Positions 46,777 to 58,967 of a stretch of 64,000 bases of DNA are shown piece by piece. This DNA comes from Robiginitalea myxolifaciens (GTDB taxonomy: Bacteria > Bacteroidota > Bacteroidia > Flavobacteriales > Flavobacteriaceae). The position numbers were made by a program, and so were the translations under genes. Within the stretch, counting starts at the first letter, position 1, and every line of letters starts with the position of its first letter. The notes under the pieces are model-generated. The model was not told the DNA's origin and made no database searches. It was given only the letters and a program-made list of their open reading frames with translations. The stretch covers positions 682,001 through 746,000 of the forward strand of contig NZ_FOYQ01000002.1 in NCBI RefSeq assembly GCF_900115205.1. Direction: 5' to 3'.

Positions 46777-48306
46777 CTATTCCCATTCTATGGTCGCCGG
46801 AGGCTTGGAGCTGATATCATAGACCACCCTATTGACACCCGGCACTTTGTTTATGATTTCGTTTGAGGTCTTTTGCAGAAATTCATACGGCAGGTTTACC
46901 CAGTCTGCGGTCATGCCATCTGTACTTTCTACTGCACGTAAAGCTACGCATTTTTCATAAGTTCTCTCGTCTCCCATGACCCCTACACTCTGAACGGGAA
47001 GGAGCATGGCCCCGGCCTGCCAGACCTTGTCGTAAAGGCCCCAATCACGTAACCCCTGAATAAAAATGTGGTCTACTTCCTGAAGGATGGCTACCTTATC
47101 GGCAGTGACTTCCCCAAGGATACGAATCCCCAGGCCCGGACCCGGAAATGGATGACGTCCCAGGCGTTCCCCCGGAATATCCAAGCTGGCTCCCACGCGT
47201 CGCACCTCATCCTTGAACAACATCTTAAGGGGCTCTACAATCTTCAGTTTCATATAGTCGGGCAGCCCACCAACGTTATGGTGGCTCTTGATAGTGGCCG
47301 AGGGACCTCCACTGGCCGAAACAGATTCGATCCGGTCCGGGTATATCGTACCTTGGCCCAACCATTTGGCATCCGTTACCTTATGGGCTTCTTCATCGAA
47401 TACCTCGATAAACACCCGCCCGATAGCCTTTCGCTTTAATTCCGGGTCTTCAACGCCTTTCAAGGCTGAAAGGAACCGCTCAGAAGCGTCAACGCCTTTT
47501 ACGTTGAGTCCCATCCCGGAATACTGGTCCAGTACTTCGCTGAACTCATTTTTTCGCAACAATCCATTGTTTACAAAAATACAGTGGAGGTGGTCGCCTA
47601 TGGCTTTGTGAAGCAGTACGGCTGCCACCGTTGAATCCACCCCGCCGGACAGCCCGAGGATTACCTTTTCGCTTCCTACCGTTGCCTTAAGTTCGGCAAC
47701 AGTGCTTTCTACGAACGCGTCAGGTGTCCAGGTCTGGGCTAAGCCTGCAATGTTAACCAGAAAGTTTTCCAACAAGCGGGCTCCATCCTGGGTGTGATAT
47801 ACTTCAGGGTGAAATTGAATCCCATATATTTTTTCGCTCTCGATTTTAAAAGCCGCATTGGTAACGTCTTCCGTGCTGGCTAACAATTCTGCTTCAGGAG
47901 GAAGTTTTTTAATGGTATCGCTATGGCTCATCCAAACCTGCGATCCTGAAGAGATGCCGTTAAAAAACCGCCCCTCTTTTATTTGCGATAATCTGGCCCG
48001 TCCATATTCCCGGGTATTGGACGGTGCCACCTCACCGCCACTGAAATGCGCTATGTACTGTGCCCCATAGCATACGGCCAACATCGGCTTGTGCCCGCGG
48101 ATGGCACTTAAGTCGGGATGGGGAGCATCTTCGGAAAGCGTCGAGAAGGGAGAACCGCTCAGGATTACAGCCTTAAAATCGTCGAGGTTTTCAGGTAGTT
48201 TGTTGTAAGGCTTTATTTCGCAATAAATATTCAGCTCGCGAACTCTTCTGGCGATGAGTTGTGTGTATTGTGAGCCAAAGTCAAGGATGAGAACGTTATT
48301 TTGCAT
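46777..48306 (-). CDS. guaA: GMP synthase (glutamine-hydrolysing)
   Basis: 509 residues from the ATG at 48306 ([19 protein letters not shown]). The class I glutamine amidotransferase domain has the nucleophile in [12 protein letters not shown] (Cys79) and [11 protein letters not shown]; the ATP pyrophosphatase domain has the PP-loop [15 protein letters not shown]; the C-terminal dimerisation domain ends in [13 protein letters not shown]. It converts XMP to GMP. The extension to 48321 adds only MLFLP. A perfect -7 element (48310-48317) sits next to the ATG. It is the first gene of the long reverse-strand block. Confidence 0.96.
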   Translation of the reverse strand: MQNNVLILDFGSQYTQLIARRVRELNIYCEIKPYNKLPENLDDFKAVILSGSPFSTLSEDAPHPDLSAIRGHKPMLAVCYGAQYIAHFSGGEVAPSNTREYGRARLSQIKEGRFFNGISSGSQVWMSHSDTIKKLPPEAELLASTEDVTNAAFKIESEKIYGIQFHPEVYHTQDGARLLENFLVNIAGLAQTWTPDAFVESTVAELKATVGSEKVILGLSGGVDSTVAAVLLHKAIGDHLHCIFVNNGLLRKNEFSEVLDQYSGMGLNVKGVDASERFLSALKGVEDPELKRKAIGRVFIEVFDEEAHKVTDAKWLGQGTIYPDRIESVSASGGPSATIKSHHNVGGLPDYMKLKIVEPLKMLFKDEVRRVGASLDIPGERLGRHPFPGPGLGIRILGEVTADKVAILQEVDHIFIQGLRDWGLYDKVWQAGAMLLPVQSVGVMGDERTYEKCVALRAVESTDGMTADWVNLPYEFLQKTSNEIINKVPGVNRVVYDISSKPPATIEWE

Positions 48307-48309
48307 GGG

Positions 48310-48317
48310 CAAAAATA
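48310..48317 (-). promoter_or_regulatory. Candidate -7 promoter element for guaA
   Basis: Reverse-strand TATTTTTG matches TAnnTTTG exactly and ends 3 bases before the ATG. If functional the guaA message would be leaderless or nearly so. Confidence 0.38.
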
Positions 48318-48495
48318 GCAAAATCCGCGATTCCCTACCTCCTGATAATAAAAATTCTATATATTAAACATACAGTCTAGGTAGCATATTATATTGTACT
48401 GGTATAAAGTATTTTAAACGCTTTCCTACAAATTGTTTTAGGCGATTTATGAAGCGATTAATGTACGCGCTGCCCTGCTTCAAACTCCACCCAAC

Positions 48496-48523
48496 AAAAA
48501 AACCCCGGCCTTGGAGCCGGGGT
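48496..48523 (-). terminator. Intrinsic terminator in the guaA/48755 intergenic region
   Basis: Perfect 8-bp stem ACCCCGGC / GCCGGGGT with a 6-base loop. On the reverse strand it is followed by seven T residues (plus-strand A-run 48496-48502). No reverse-strand protein gene lies upstream of it, so it must serve a non-coding transcript. Confidence 0.8.
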
Positions 48524-48676
48524 CTTTCTTTCCCCTGTTCTCACAGGGTCAAAACCAACCTAAACACATGAACTAATTATGACACAAGTTACTTTTCGGA
48601 AGTTTCATAAATCCTGTCCCGCCGCAATTGGGGGCTGCGACGGAAAACAGGATTTACTTCTCTTTCTCAGCAACTT
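48496..48676 (-). ncRNA. Candidate structured small RNA
   Basis: On the reverse strand, three nested or serial stems precede the terminator. Hairpin A pairs AAATCCTGT (48609-48617) with ACAGGATTT (48647-48655), then CCGCCGCA with TGCGACGG (one mismatch), loop of nine bases. It is extended outward by GAAGT/ACTTC and AAGTT/AACTT arms (48586-48676). Hairpin B is CCCTGT-GAGA-ACAGGG (48533-48548) with a GNRA loop when read on the reverse strand. The terminator follows. A sequence AATGTTTG resembling the -7 element (48694-48701) sits just upstream. No known RNA family was recognised. The rest of the 448-base gap 48307-48754 is AT-rich with nothing else apparent. Confidence 0.4.
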
Positions 48677-48754
48677 TTCAACTATGAAACAACCAAACAT
48701 TATTTTACCCTACCCTGAAAGGTGATTTTTTTTAATTTTATTTAAAATGATGGT

Positions 48755-49303
48755 ATGACCGGTGCAATTTGGAATCAGATTATTGAAAGCTTAACCGAGG
48801 CAGTAAAGCAGTCCGACCATCCCTGGCGAACGGGCTCCCTGGCTACCCAGGGATTGGACAATATGCCCCGTCAACGCACTATTGTGCTTCGCGAATTTGA
48901 CCCGGATTCTGTTCGGCTCTGTTTTTACACCGATTCCCGCTCCAAAAAAATGGTCCACATCAAAGAAGACAAACGAGTTAGCTTACTGCTCTATAATCCA
49001 AAAGAATTGGTACAACTGCGATTGGAAGGCATCGCCATCAAGGAATCTGACGAAAAACAGAATGCACGGAGGTGGGCGGCTATCCCGGAATCTTCACGAA
49101 AGGATTATATCACCCATATCGCGCCAGGTTCAGAGATTCCCGGGCCGGATAGTGTAGAATACCTGCACGACGAGAAGTTCTTCGCCAGCATCTACATCCA
49201 GCCCCACAAGATTGAATACCTGCAACTCAAGCGCCCAAATCACCTGCGGGTGCGATACAGCAGGGAAGGTGACGTTTGGAATGGTGAGTTCTTAGTGCCC
49301 TGA
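48755..49303 (+). CDS. Pyridoxamine 5'-phosphate oxidase-family FMN protein
   Basis: 182 residues, split-barrel flavin-binding fold. The motif PRQRTIVLREFDPDS with FYTDSRSKKMVHIKED resembles the Alr4036/Pyridox_oxase_2 type. The classical PdxH C-terminal dimerisation domain is short here, so I do not assign pyridoxamine-phosphate oxidase activity. It is transcribed away from guaA; a candidate non-coding RNA lies in between. The gene ends 4 bases before the convergent bshC stop. Confidence 0.8.
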   Translation: MTGAIWNQIIESLTEAVKQSDHPWRTGSLATQGLDNMPRQRTIVLREFDPDSVRLCFYTDSRSKKMVHIKEDKRVSLLLYNPKELVQLRLEGIAIKESDEKQNARRWAAIPESSRKDYITHIAPGSEIPGPDSVEYLHDEKFFASIYIQPHKIEYLQLKRPNHLRVRYSREGDVWNGEFLVP

Positions 49304-49307
49304 TGCC

Positions 49308-50915
49308 CTAGCGGGGATACTCGAAGACTGTAAAGACCAATTCAAGCGGATTGAGTCCTTCGAGCAACGCGGGTACCCAGTTATCGCCCAACTCCAGATA
49401 AAGCTCCGCAAAATTGCGATTGCGTTCCTGCAGCCCCTGTCCCGGAAAAAGATCATTCTGTAATTCAACCATCCGGTTTACCTGATCTTTTAATTTCCGC
49501 TTTTGCGCTTTTAACAGCCGTTTTTCGAGGTGATCCAGGCCATTGAGCTGTTTCTTTTCCTGTGCGCGAACGGCCCCGAGAAAAGATGGATCGGTCTGAG
49601 CAGCCAATTCATGCATGGCTTCGAATTGCTCTTTCAGGTGCTTGCGCTGCGGGCTAAAGTCGATATCAATATTGGAAATCTGCCTGATTTTGCGGTTAAT
49701 CAGGGTATTTTGTTTCTGGAAAAGCTCCTGGATACTCAGATTCAACTTACCAGCCTTCTGGACCTTCTTGTCAGAAATAAACAGGGCCGAATTTCTCAGG
49801 AGCAAAATAGGAAACGGGATCGCACTCTTTTTGAAATACCCGTGAAGCTCAAGCCAATAGGCAAGCTCTCCCCCTCCACCGATATAGCAGAGGTTAGGCA
49901 AAATCACTTCCTGATATAAGGGCCGTGTAATCACATTTGGGGAATAGCGTTCGGGGTGCTCCTCAAGATCGGCAAGTAATTCCTCCTTGCTAAAGGAAAT
50001 CGAAGTATTGAGCACGCCATACTGTTCTCCCTCTTTCACGATGCGTTCCCGACTGCCCTCAGTTAAATAGAAGAGGTTGATTTCTCGGGGGTTTACCTGA
50101 ATGGGATAATTCTGATCTACTTTCCCCAACGCCTCAGCATCCCGGCTAACGGTGTCATAGGCCATGTGCTCCAGCAGATCCTGGCGCATATGCGGGATAA
50201 ATAATTTCTTCAGTGCTGGCCGGTCTGCATCGATAATGACGAGTCCCTCAGGACCGAAGAGTTCATTGACCAGATAGCGGGTGGCGGACGCCAGGTCCAT
50301 ATCCTTCAGGTAAGCCGATGTAAATAATTCCCGAAGGCGATCGGCAGCTTTGCCCTGGCCCAGCTCTCCGGAAAAGGCCTCAAGCACAGCCTGCAGCCCA
50401 TCGGTATCCATCCGGCCAACGGCTCCGCCACTAGGGCGATTCCACCGGAATTCCTTCCCCGTGAAATTGAAATGGTTGATCTCCTCGAAATCGTGATCCT
50501 CCGTTGCCATCCAGTAAACCGGCACAAAGTTATATTGCGGATAGGCCTCACGCAATCGCCGGCACAACCCAATAGCCGTGGCTATCTTATAATGGAAATA
50601 CAGCGGTCCAGTAAATAGGTTCAGCTGGTGTCCGGTAACTACGGTGAATGTTTTGGAATCCGATAGGGACTCAATATGAAGCAGGGTCTCTTCGCTAACC
50701 TTTAGCTCCCGATACTGATCCTGAAGTTCGCGAACCAATACCTCCCGATGTTCCTGGGGAAAACTGCCTTGCTTTTCTTCGCATTGCGCCTCAAATTCTG
50801 CTAAGGCAGGAAAACGGTTATAGAAGGGTTTCAGGGAAGCCTTGCGATCCAGGTAATCGGCAATCAATCCAGAGAAATAACCGGTGTCTTGGTAGGGAAT
50901 TTTGTGCAGCTGCAT
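49308..50915 (-). CDS. bshC: Bacillithiol synthase (cysteine-adding)
   Basis: 535 residues from the ATG at 50915 (MQLHKIPYQDTGYFSGLIAD); the extension to 51116 would overlap the divergent M14 gene and is not coding in family members. Segments FTVVTGHQLNLFTGPLYFHY, PVYWMATEDHDFEEINHF and YIGGGGELAYWLELHGYF are BshC signatures, and the C-terminal part is a long coiled coil. BshC joins cysteine to glucosaminyl-malate to give bacillithiol. BshA and BshB are not in the window. Confidence 0.93.
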   Translation of the reverse strand: MQLHKIPYQDTGYFSGLIADYLDRKASLKPFYNRFPALAEFEAQCEEKQGSFPQEHREVLVRELQDQYRELKVSEETLLHIESLSDSKTFTVVTGHQLNLFTGPLYFHYKIATAIGLCRRLREAYPQYNFVPVYWMATEDHDFEEINHFNFTGKEFRWNRPSGGAVGRMDTDGLQAVLEAFSGELGQGKAADRLRELFTSAYLKDMDLASATRYLVNELFGPEGLVIIDADRPALKKLFIPHMRQDLLEHMAYDTVSRDAEALGKVDQNYPIQVNPREINLFYLTEGSRERIVKEGEQYGVLNTSISFSKEELLADLEEHPERYSPNVITRPLYQEVILPNLCYIGGGGELAYWLELHGYFKKSAIPFPILLLRNSALFISDKKVQKAGKLNLSIQELFQKQNTLINRKIRQISNIDIDFSPQRKHLKEQFEAMHELAAQTDPSFLGAVRAQEKKQLNGLDHLEKRLLKAQKRKLKDQVNRMVELQNDLFPGQGLQERNRNFAELYLELGDNWVPALLEGLNPLELVFTVFEYPR

Positions 50916-51013
50916 CGAAGTGGTTAACCTGTCAAAGATAAACAGCCCTAAGATACGGCCTTTTAAAAATTTCGTTAAGATCAAAAAGTCGTGATGAATC
51001 CTTAGTTTTGAAT

Positions 51014-53470
51014 ATGAAAAAATTCCTACTACTCTTCCTCTCGCTGACGCTGGCGTCCGCACAGGCACAGGACCTGCAGTCCCCTGCAGAATTTTTAGGC
51101 TATGAACTGGGTACAAAGTTTACCCCGCACCATCGGGTGATGGATTATTTCGAACACGTAGCTCAGGCGGAACCTGCAAGGGTACAACTGAAACAATACG
51201 GGGAGACCTATGAGGGTCGTCCGCTAGTGATCGCAACACTCTCCACCTCGGAGAATATGAGGAATTTAGAGGCTATTCGATCCGAACATTTGAAAAGCCT
51301 GGAAGGCAGTGGGCAGGCCGATAAAGCGGTAGTCTGGCTCAGTTATAATGTCCACGGAAACGAAAGCGTAAGCACGGAAGCCTCCATGGAAACGATCTAT
51401 CTCCTGCTTACCGAAAAAAGTAATTACCTGGATAATACGGTGGTGCATATAGATCCCTGCATTAATCCGGATGGGCGCGACCGTTATGTGAACTTTTACA
51501 AACAGTTTCGCAACACTCCTTATAATGTAGACCCGAATAGCAAGGAACACCACGAAGGCTGGCTCAGCGGGCGCGCCAACCATTATATGTTTGATCTGAA
51601 CCGGGATTGGGCGTGGTTGACGCAGGTGGAAAGCCAACAACGTCTTAAGGCTTATAATCGATGGATGCCGCATATCCATGTCGACTTTCACGAGCAAGGC
51701 GTAGATGCCCCGTATTATTTCGCACCAGCAGCAGAACCCTATCACGAGGTAATCACCCCCTTCCAAAGAGATTTTCAAGGCACCATTGGTAAAAATCACG
51801 CCCGGTATTTCGATGCCAATGGTTGGTTTTACTTTACCCGGGAAGTCTTTGACCTGTTCTATCCGAGCTACGGGGATACCTATCCCACGTATAACGGAGC
51901 CATAGGGATGACTTATGAACAAGGTGGAAGTGGACGCGCAGGCCTGGCCGTACTCAATTCAAACGGAGATACCCTGAGCCTGAAGGATCGGATTGCCCAC
52001 CATCGCACAACGGGTCTGAGTACCGTCGAAGTTGCCGCTTCCAACCATACCCAGCTCAATGAAGAATTCAGAAAATTCTACGGGCAGTCCAAACCCTATG
52101 AAAACAAGACCTACGTCTTGAATGGTAATGACGACCAAATCGCCGCCCTGGCTCAACTGCTACAGGCTCATGAGATTGAATTCGGGCAGGGACGCTCGGG
52201 AAGCATCCGGGGCTTTAATTACAGAACCGGGAGTAGTGGAAATCAGACAGTGAGCTCCAAAAGCCTGGTAGTACCGGGAAATCAGACTAAGAGTACCCTG
52301 GTGAAGGTCCTGTTCGAACCCGATGCCAAGCTGGTCGATTCCCTGACTTATGATATTACGGCCTGGTCACTGCCCTATGCCTATGGCCTTGAGGCTATGG
52401 TTACCGAATCCCGCATTGCCATGGACACCTATTCCCCTGATGCAAGTACTAGCAGCGCTATAACTGCAGGGGCTTATGCCTACCTCGGAGACTGGAACAG
52501 CATGAAAGACGCACGCTTTCTTTCCAGCATCCTGCAGCAGGGTATTCGCGTAAGGCGTGCCCTGGCTCCGTTTGATCTGGAAGGAAATCAATGGGAACGC
52601 GGAACCCTGATTATTACCCGTTCCGACAACGCACGGGTGGAAAATTTTGAAGCCATCCTCAGCGCTGCGGTCCAGGAACATGAAAAACCCCTTACTTCAG
52701 TAAGCACTGGATTGGTCAATGGAGGTAAGGATTTTGGATCCCGCTATGTTCAGATGATCCCAGACACCAAAATTGCGGTACTAACCGGAGATCCAACCTC
52801 AACCCTGCGGTTTGGAGAGGTCTGGCATTTCTTTGAACAACAGCTGAAGTATCCCGTTAGCGTGCTCGATGCCTCCTACATTGACCGCGTATCCCTGGAC
52901 GACTACGACGTACTCATCCTGCCCGATGGTTGGGGTTATCGCGGATTTCTGAATGAAGGAAGGAAAAAGGCAATGGTGGAATGGGTTCGTAAAGGGGGAC
53001 GGTTGATCGCAATGGGCGGTTCACTGAGTGCCCTGGGCGGAGAAGGAGGTTTTGGCATTTCAGCCACCGAAGGCAGTCCTAACGACGGGGACCCCCTGCA
53101 ATCTTTTGAAGCGTCCCGCAGGGATCGTATCAGCAGCGCCATTACCGGGGCAATCTTTAAAGCGAAGGTAGATCCCACCCACCCCCTGGCCTTTGGATAT
53201 GGGTCGGATTATTTTACCCTCAAGGTCAACGGCGGCGGATTTGCTTACCTCAAAGGTGGTTCCAATGTGGTTACCCTGGGTAAATCCCCGAAACCAGTGG
53301 CAGGTTTTGCCGGAAGCAGAGCGCTGACTCAACTTCCTGAAAGTCTGATTTTTGGAATGGAGTATTCCGGAAGGGGCTCCGTGGTATACTTTGCAGACAA
53401 TCCCTTGTTTCGCGGATTTTGGGAAGGCGGAAAACTCTTTTTCGCCAACGCCCTTTTTATGGTCGATTAA
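51014..53470 (+). CDS. M14-family zinc carboxypeptidase with C-terminal GATase-like domain
   Basis: 818 residues from the ATG at 51014 (the in-frame TTG at 51008 is less likely); signal MKKFLLLFLSLTLASAQAQ. The catalytic domain has HGNE (His114, Glu117), INPDGRDRYVNFY and the region PHIHVDFHEQG. A long linker leads to a glutamine-amidotransferase-like domain with DYDVLILPDGWGYRGF and GRLIAMGGSLSALGG (about 625-700), lacking an obvious nucleophilic Cys. Exported; likely a periplasmic or surface peptidase. It runs convergent to the aminotransferase gene with a 1-base gap. Confidence 0.88.
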   Translation: MKKFLLLFLSLTLASAQAQDLQSPAEFLGYELGTKFTPHHRVMDYFEHVAQAEPARVQLKQYGETYEGRPLVIATLSTSENMRNLEAIRSEHLKSLEGSGQADKAVVWLSYNVHGNESVSTEASMETIYLLLTEKSNYLDNTVVHIDPCINPDGRDRYVNFYKQFRNTPYNVDPNSKEHHEGWLSGRANHYMFDLNRDWAWLTQVESQQRLKAYNRWMPHIHVDFHEQGVDAPYYFAPAAEPYHEVITPFQRDFQGTIGKNHARYFDANGWFYFTREVFDLFYPSYGDTYPTYNGAIGMTYEQGGSGRAGLAVLNSNGDTLSLKDRIAHHRTTGLSTVEVAASNHTQLNEEFRKFYGQSKPYENKTYVLNGNDDQIAALAQLLQAHEIEFGQGRSGSIRGFNYRTGSSGNQTVSSKSLVVPGNQTKSTLVKVLFEPDAKLVDSLTYDITAWSLPYAYGLEAMVTESRIAMDTYSPDASTSSAITAGAYAYLGDWNSMKDARFLSSILQQGIRVRRALAPFDLEGNQWERGTLIITRSDNARVENFEAILSAAVQEHEKPLTSVSTGLVNGGKDFGSRYVQMIPDTKIAVLTGDPTSTLRFGEVWHFFEQQLKYPVSVLDASYIDRVSLDDYDVLILPDGWGYRGFLNEGRKKAMVEWVRKGGRLIAMGGSLSALGGEGGFGISATEGSPNDGDPLQSFEASRRDRISSAITGAIFKAKVDPTHPLAFGYGSDYFTLKVNGGGFAYLKGGSNVVTLGKSPKPVAGFAGSRALTQLPESLIFGMEYSGRGSVVYFADNPLFRGFWEGGKLFFANALFMVD

Positions 53471-53471
53471 T

Positions 53472-54773
53472 TCAGGAGGAAGCCAGCGTTTCCAGGGCAC
53501 TGATGAAATGATCCAATTCACCGGTAGTGGTGAATACATTGGGCGTAATACGACATCCGTGTACCCCGGCACCGTCAATAGCCACGGTAAATACGCCGTG
53601 TTCCTCCAACAAGCGTTTGGCCAGATCAGCGGGTTTGATGCCCGCAATACCCACATTGGCAATTCCACAACTGCGGTGTTCATCCTCGGGGGTATTGATG
53701 ATGATCCTATCTCTGCCACGCAAAGGGGTTGTCCAGTACCGTTGCAAATACCGCATGCGTTTTTCTTTGCGCTCCAATCCCATAGCCTCCAGATAATCGA
53801 GGGCGGCTCCAACGGCGAGATCTGTGTGAACCGGGTGGGTTCCCGTATGATTCAACCTTCGAATATCTCCGGGTTCCGTGGGGTGTTCTGCCAACAGGGG
53901 CCAGATTTTATCGATGTGTGACTTGCGCACATACAGCAGGCCGGCTCCCAGTGGTGCAGCCAGCCATTTATGAAGGCTTGAGCCGTAATAATCGCAGTCG
54001 AGTTCGCGCATGTCAACAGGGATGTGCCCCACGCAATGCGCGCCATCCACCATTACTTCCACACCTTTACTGTGTGCCATGTCACAGATTTTTCTAATGG
54101 GCAGAATCTGACCGGTAATATTGATCATGTGGCATACCATTAGCAAGCGCGTTTTAGGCCCGATCGCATTTTCGTATACCTGGACAATCTCCTCATCGGA
54201 TTGTGGATGTAACGGAACGCTTACTTTTCGATTGACTATTCCACGGCGGCGGGCGACTTGCTCAAATTGCATTTGCATGGCCCCGTAATCCTGCTCTGCA
54301 TAAACGGCCTCATCCCCGGGTTCCCAGGGGAAGCCCGAGATGATCATATCTAACGATTCCGTTGTATTGCGGGTAATAGCCAATTCACCAGGGTCACAAT
54401 TGACCAATCCCGCCAGGCGAGCCGCAACGGCATTTTTATTGTTCCATTGCACCGTCCGCATGTAATAGGAACCCTCGTAATTCACCATACGAATTTTCTC
54501 CAGGTGGGCCTCCAGAGTTGGCACAGGGATGATATTGTAGTAACCGCTTTCCAGGTTGATGTAATCGGGCTTTAGACGGTAATGCCCCCGAATTTCCTCC
54601 CAGTAGTCTTCCTCTCCGCTCTTCCCTGGTTCCAATTGGCTTAAAACCTGTAGGTTAACATCATGCCTCAGGGAGGAACCCTGAGCAGTTGCCTGAGCAG
54701 TTAAAGCAGGCCAGATAAAACTTGCACCCAGAGCTCCCCTGCCTGCTGTTTTTAAGAATTCACGCTTGTCCAT
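53472..54773 (-). CDS. Exported class V aminotransferase-fold PLP enzyme
   Basis: 433 residues. The N-terminus MDKREFLKTAGRGALGASF resembles a Tat signal, though the canonical twin Arg is Lys-Arg here. The PLP fold is supported by MVDGAHCVGH and the Schiff-base Lys in YYGSSLHKWLAAPLGAG; the neighbouring IDGAGVHGCRITPN is a C-terminal strand. Class V members include cysteine desulfurases and isopenicillin N epimerase-like proteins; the substrate is not indicated. Export of a folded cofactor-bearing protein would agree with Tat. Confidence 0.85.
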   Translation of the reverse strand: MDKREFLKTAGRGALGASFIWPALTAQATAQGSSLRHDVNLQVLSQLEPGKSGEEDYWEEIRGHYRLKPDYINLESGYYNIIPVPTLEAHLEKIRMVNYEGSYYMRTVQWNNKNAVAARLAGLVNCDPGELAITRNTTESLDMIISGFPWEPGDEAVYAEQDYGAMQMQFEQVARRRGIVNRKVSVPLHPQSDEEIVQVYENAIGPKTRLLMVCHMINITGQILPIRKICDMAHSKGVEVMVDGAHCVGHIPVDMRELDCDYYGSSLHKWLAAPLGAGLLYVRKSHIDKIWPLLAEHPTEPGDIRRLNHTGTHPVHTDLAVGAALDYLEAMGLERKEKRMRYLQRYWTTPLRGRDRIIINTPEDEHRSCGIANVGIAGIKPADLAKRLLEEHGVFTVAIDGAGVHGCRITPNVFTTTGELDHFISALETLASS

Positions 54774-54851
54774 ATGCTACTAAAGGTATTAAATGCGCAG
54801 CAAAATTTGTATCTTTAATGGTCTTTAACGACGCACTAAATATTCACCGCT

Positions 54852-56129
54852 ATGAAGAAATTATTAGGCCTTTGCACATTGTTCGTGCTCGCTAACATTA
54901 TCCCTGTTCATTCACAGGAAACCAGTGCTGACGACTTTCGGCAATTTCGCGGGGAGGTAGTCGACGCTGAGACCGGAGATCCCCTGGTCTTTGCAACCCT
55001 GGCCTTAACTGCTGAAAATATAAGTACGGTCACAAATTCCGATGGTAAATTCCTGCTGAAGGTTCCCAATGACATTACTACGGGTACGCTGAGTATCTCC
55101 TTTCTCGGCTATACTTCCAAATCAATGGCCCTGGAGGATTTACAGGAAAACAACAACCGTATTGCCCTAAATGTCAATGTACTGAATCTGCCCGAAGTAG
55201 ATGTGGTTGTTCCGGCCAATGCCACCGTGCTGGTCAAGGAAACGCTGCGAAACCGAGGTAATGTATACTACGATGAGCCTTTGACCATGACCGGCTTTTA
55301 CCGGGAGACGATCCGAAGAAGAAGACAGAATGTTTCCCTTGCCGAAGCAGTAGTAAACATTTACAAAGCGCCCTATACCGCTAATCGAAGGGATGCCGTG
55401 GAATTGTATAAAGCGCGAAAGAGCACCGATTATAACAAATTAGACACCGTAGCCCTGAAATTGCAGGGCGGCCCCTATAATGCCCTCTTTGTAGATATCA
55501 TGAAGTATCCGGAGTATCTTTTTGCCCAGGAGTACATCGATGATTACGACTTTTATTTCGAGCGAAATACGCGAATAGACGATCGGCTGATCTTCGTGAT
55601 AGGATTTAAGCAAAAGCCTGAAATCGAGGAACCGCTGTACCAGGGCAAATTGTTTATCGATGGGGAAAAACGCATTTTGACCAGTGCTATCTTCTCTTTG
55701 AACATCAACAACGAGGAATTGGCCAGCCGGATGTTTGTCAGGCGAAAACCTGCCAATGCCGAGGTAACTCCAACAGAAATCGCCTACAGGGTCGATTATC
55801 GAGAGAAAGATGGGCGCTGGTATTACGGTTACAGCAATGCCATGCTGGAGTTCAAGGTAGACTGGGACAAGAAATTATTCAATTCCATCTACAGTCTGAG
55901 TCTGGAGATGGCGATTACGGACTGGGAGCTCAACCCGGAAGGGGATATTCCCCGTTATCGGGACCGGCTTAAATCCTCGATTATCCTCAGTGATGAGGCA
56001 GTCGGTTTCTCCGATCCGGATTTTTGGGGAGCGTATAATATCATTGAGCCGGATAAATCCATAGAGTCGGCTATTCGTAAGATACAACGACAACTGCGGC
56101 GTGAGCAACGCCGGGAACAGGCGCGATAA
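54852..56129 (+). CDS. Exported protein with carboxypeptidase-like regulatory domain
   Basis: 425 residues, signal MKKLLGLCTLFVLANIIPVHS. A CarboxypepD_reg-like domain (about 32-115) contains FRGEVVDAETGDPLVFATL and NSDGKFLLKVP. The remainder (about 130-425) is a beta-rich domain with VLVKETLRNRGNVYYDEP and TGFYRETIRRRRQNVSLAE, seen in Bacteroidetes proteins of unknown role. It has no TonB barrel. It is probably outer-membrane or periplasmic. A TATCTTTA near-consensus -7 box lies at 54810-54817. An 8-bp palindrome (56135-56154) follows the gene. Confidence 0.8.
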   Translation: MKKLLGLCTLFVLANIIPVHSQETSADDFRQFRGEVVDAETGDPLVFATLALTAENISTVTNSDGKFLLKVPNDITTGTLSISFLGYTSKSMALEDLQENNNRIALNVNVLNLPEVDVVVPANATVLVKETLRNRGNVYYDEPLTMTGFYRETIRRRRQNVSLAEAVVNIYKAPYTANRRDAVELYKARKSTDYNKLDTVALKLQGGPYNALFVDIMKYPEYLFAQEYIDDYDFYFERNTRIDDRLIFVIGFKQKPEIEEPLYQGKLFIDGEKRILTSAIFSLNINNEELASRMFVRRKPANAEVTPTEIAYRVDYREKDGRWYYGYSNAMLEFKVDWDKKLFNSIYSLSLEMAITDWELNPEGDIPRYRDRLKSSIILSDEAVGFSDPDFWGAYNIIEPDKSIESAIRKIQRQLRREQRREQAR

Positions 56130-56134
56130 TCCAG

Positions 56135-56154
56135 TTATGAACAAATGTTCATAA
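56135..56154. repeat. Perfect inverted repeat, possible operator or weak hairpin
   Basis: TTATGAAC-AAAT-GTTCATAA: two perfect 8-base arms around 4 bases, 6 bases after the previous stop. It is too AT-rich for a normal terminator and has no T-run. Confidence 0.6.
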
Positions 56155-56339
56155 TTGAGGTTAATAACCTGTAAATTAGTTTCTTGTCTATTTTTTGGCA
56201 AATTCGGTCTGATCGTCTACTTTCAACAATGTAATCAAGTAAGGGTATCCGGTCCAAGGATGCAGAGAAAGGTTACTGTGAAATTGACGTTCTTTCATAT
56301 CGTTGTCTAATCCCGGAAATAGCTTAAAAAGGTCAAACT

Positions 56340-58902
<2,563 letters not shown>

Positions 58903-58967
58903 GCAGGAATTTACCGAACATAGCAGTACTCCCAGGGTAATTCCCTATTTTTAGGAAAAAGAATTGC

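Noticed and set aside
48579-48725. 48-codon plus-strand ORF in the guaA/48755 gap
   Set aside because: No signal, no family resemblance, and it runs through the hairpin that the RNA candidate explains better.
51266-51922. 218-codon reverse-strand frame inside the M14 peptidase gene
   Set aside because: Antisense shadow of the zinc-site region; no independent support.
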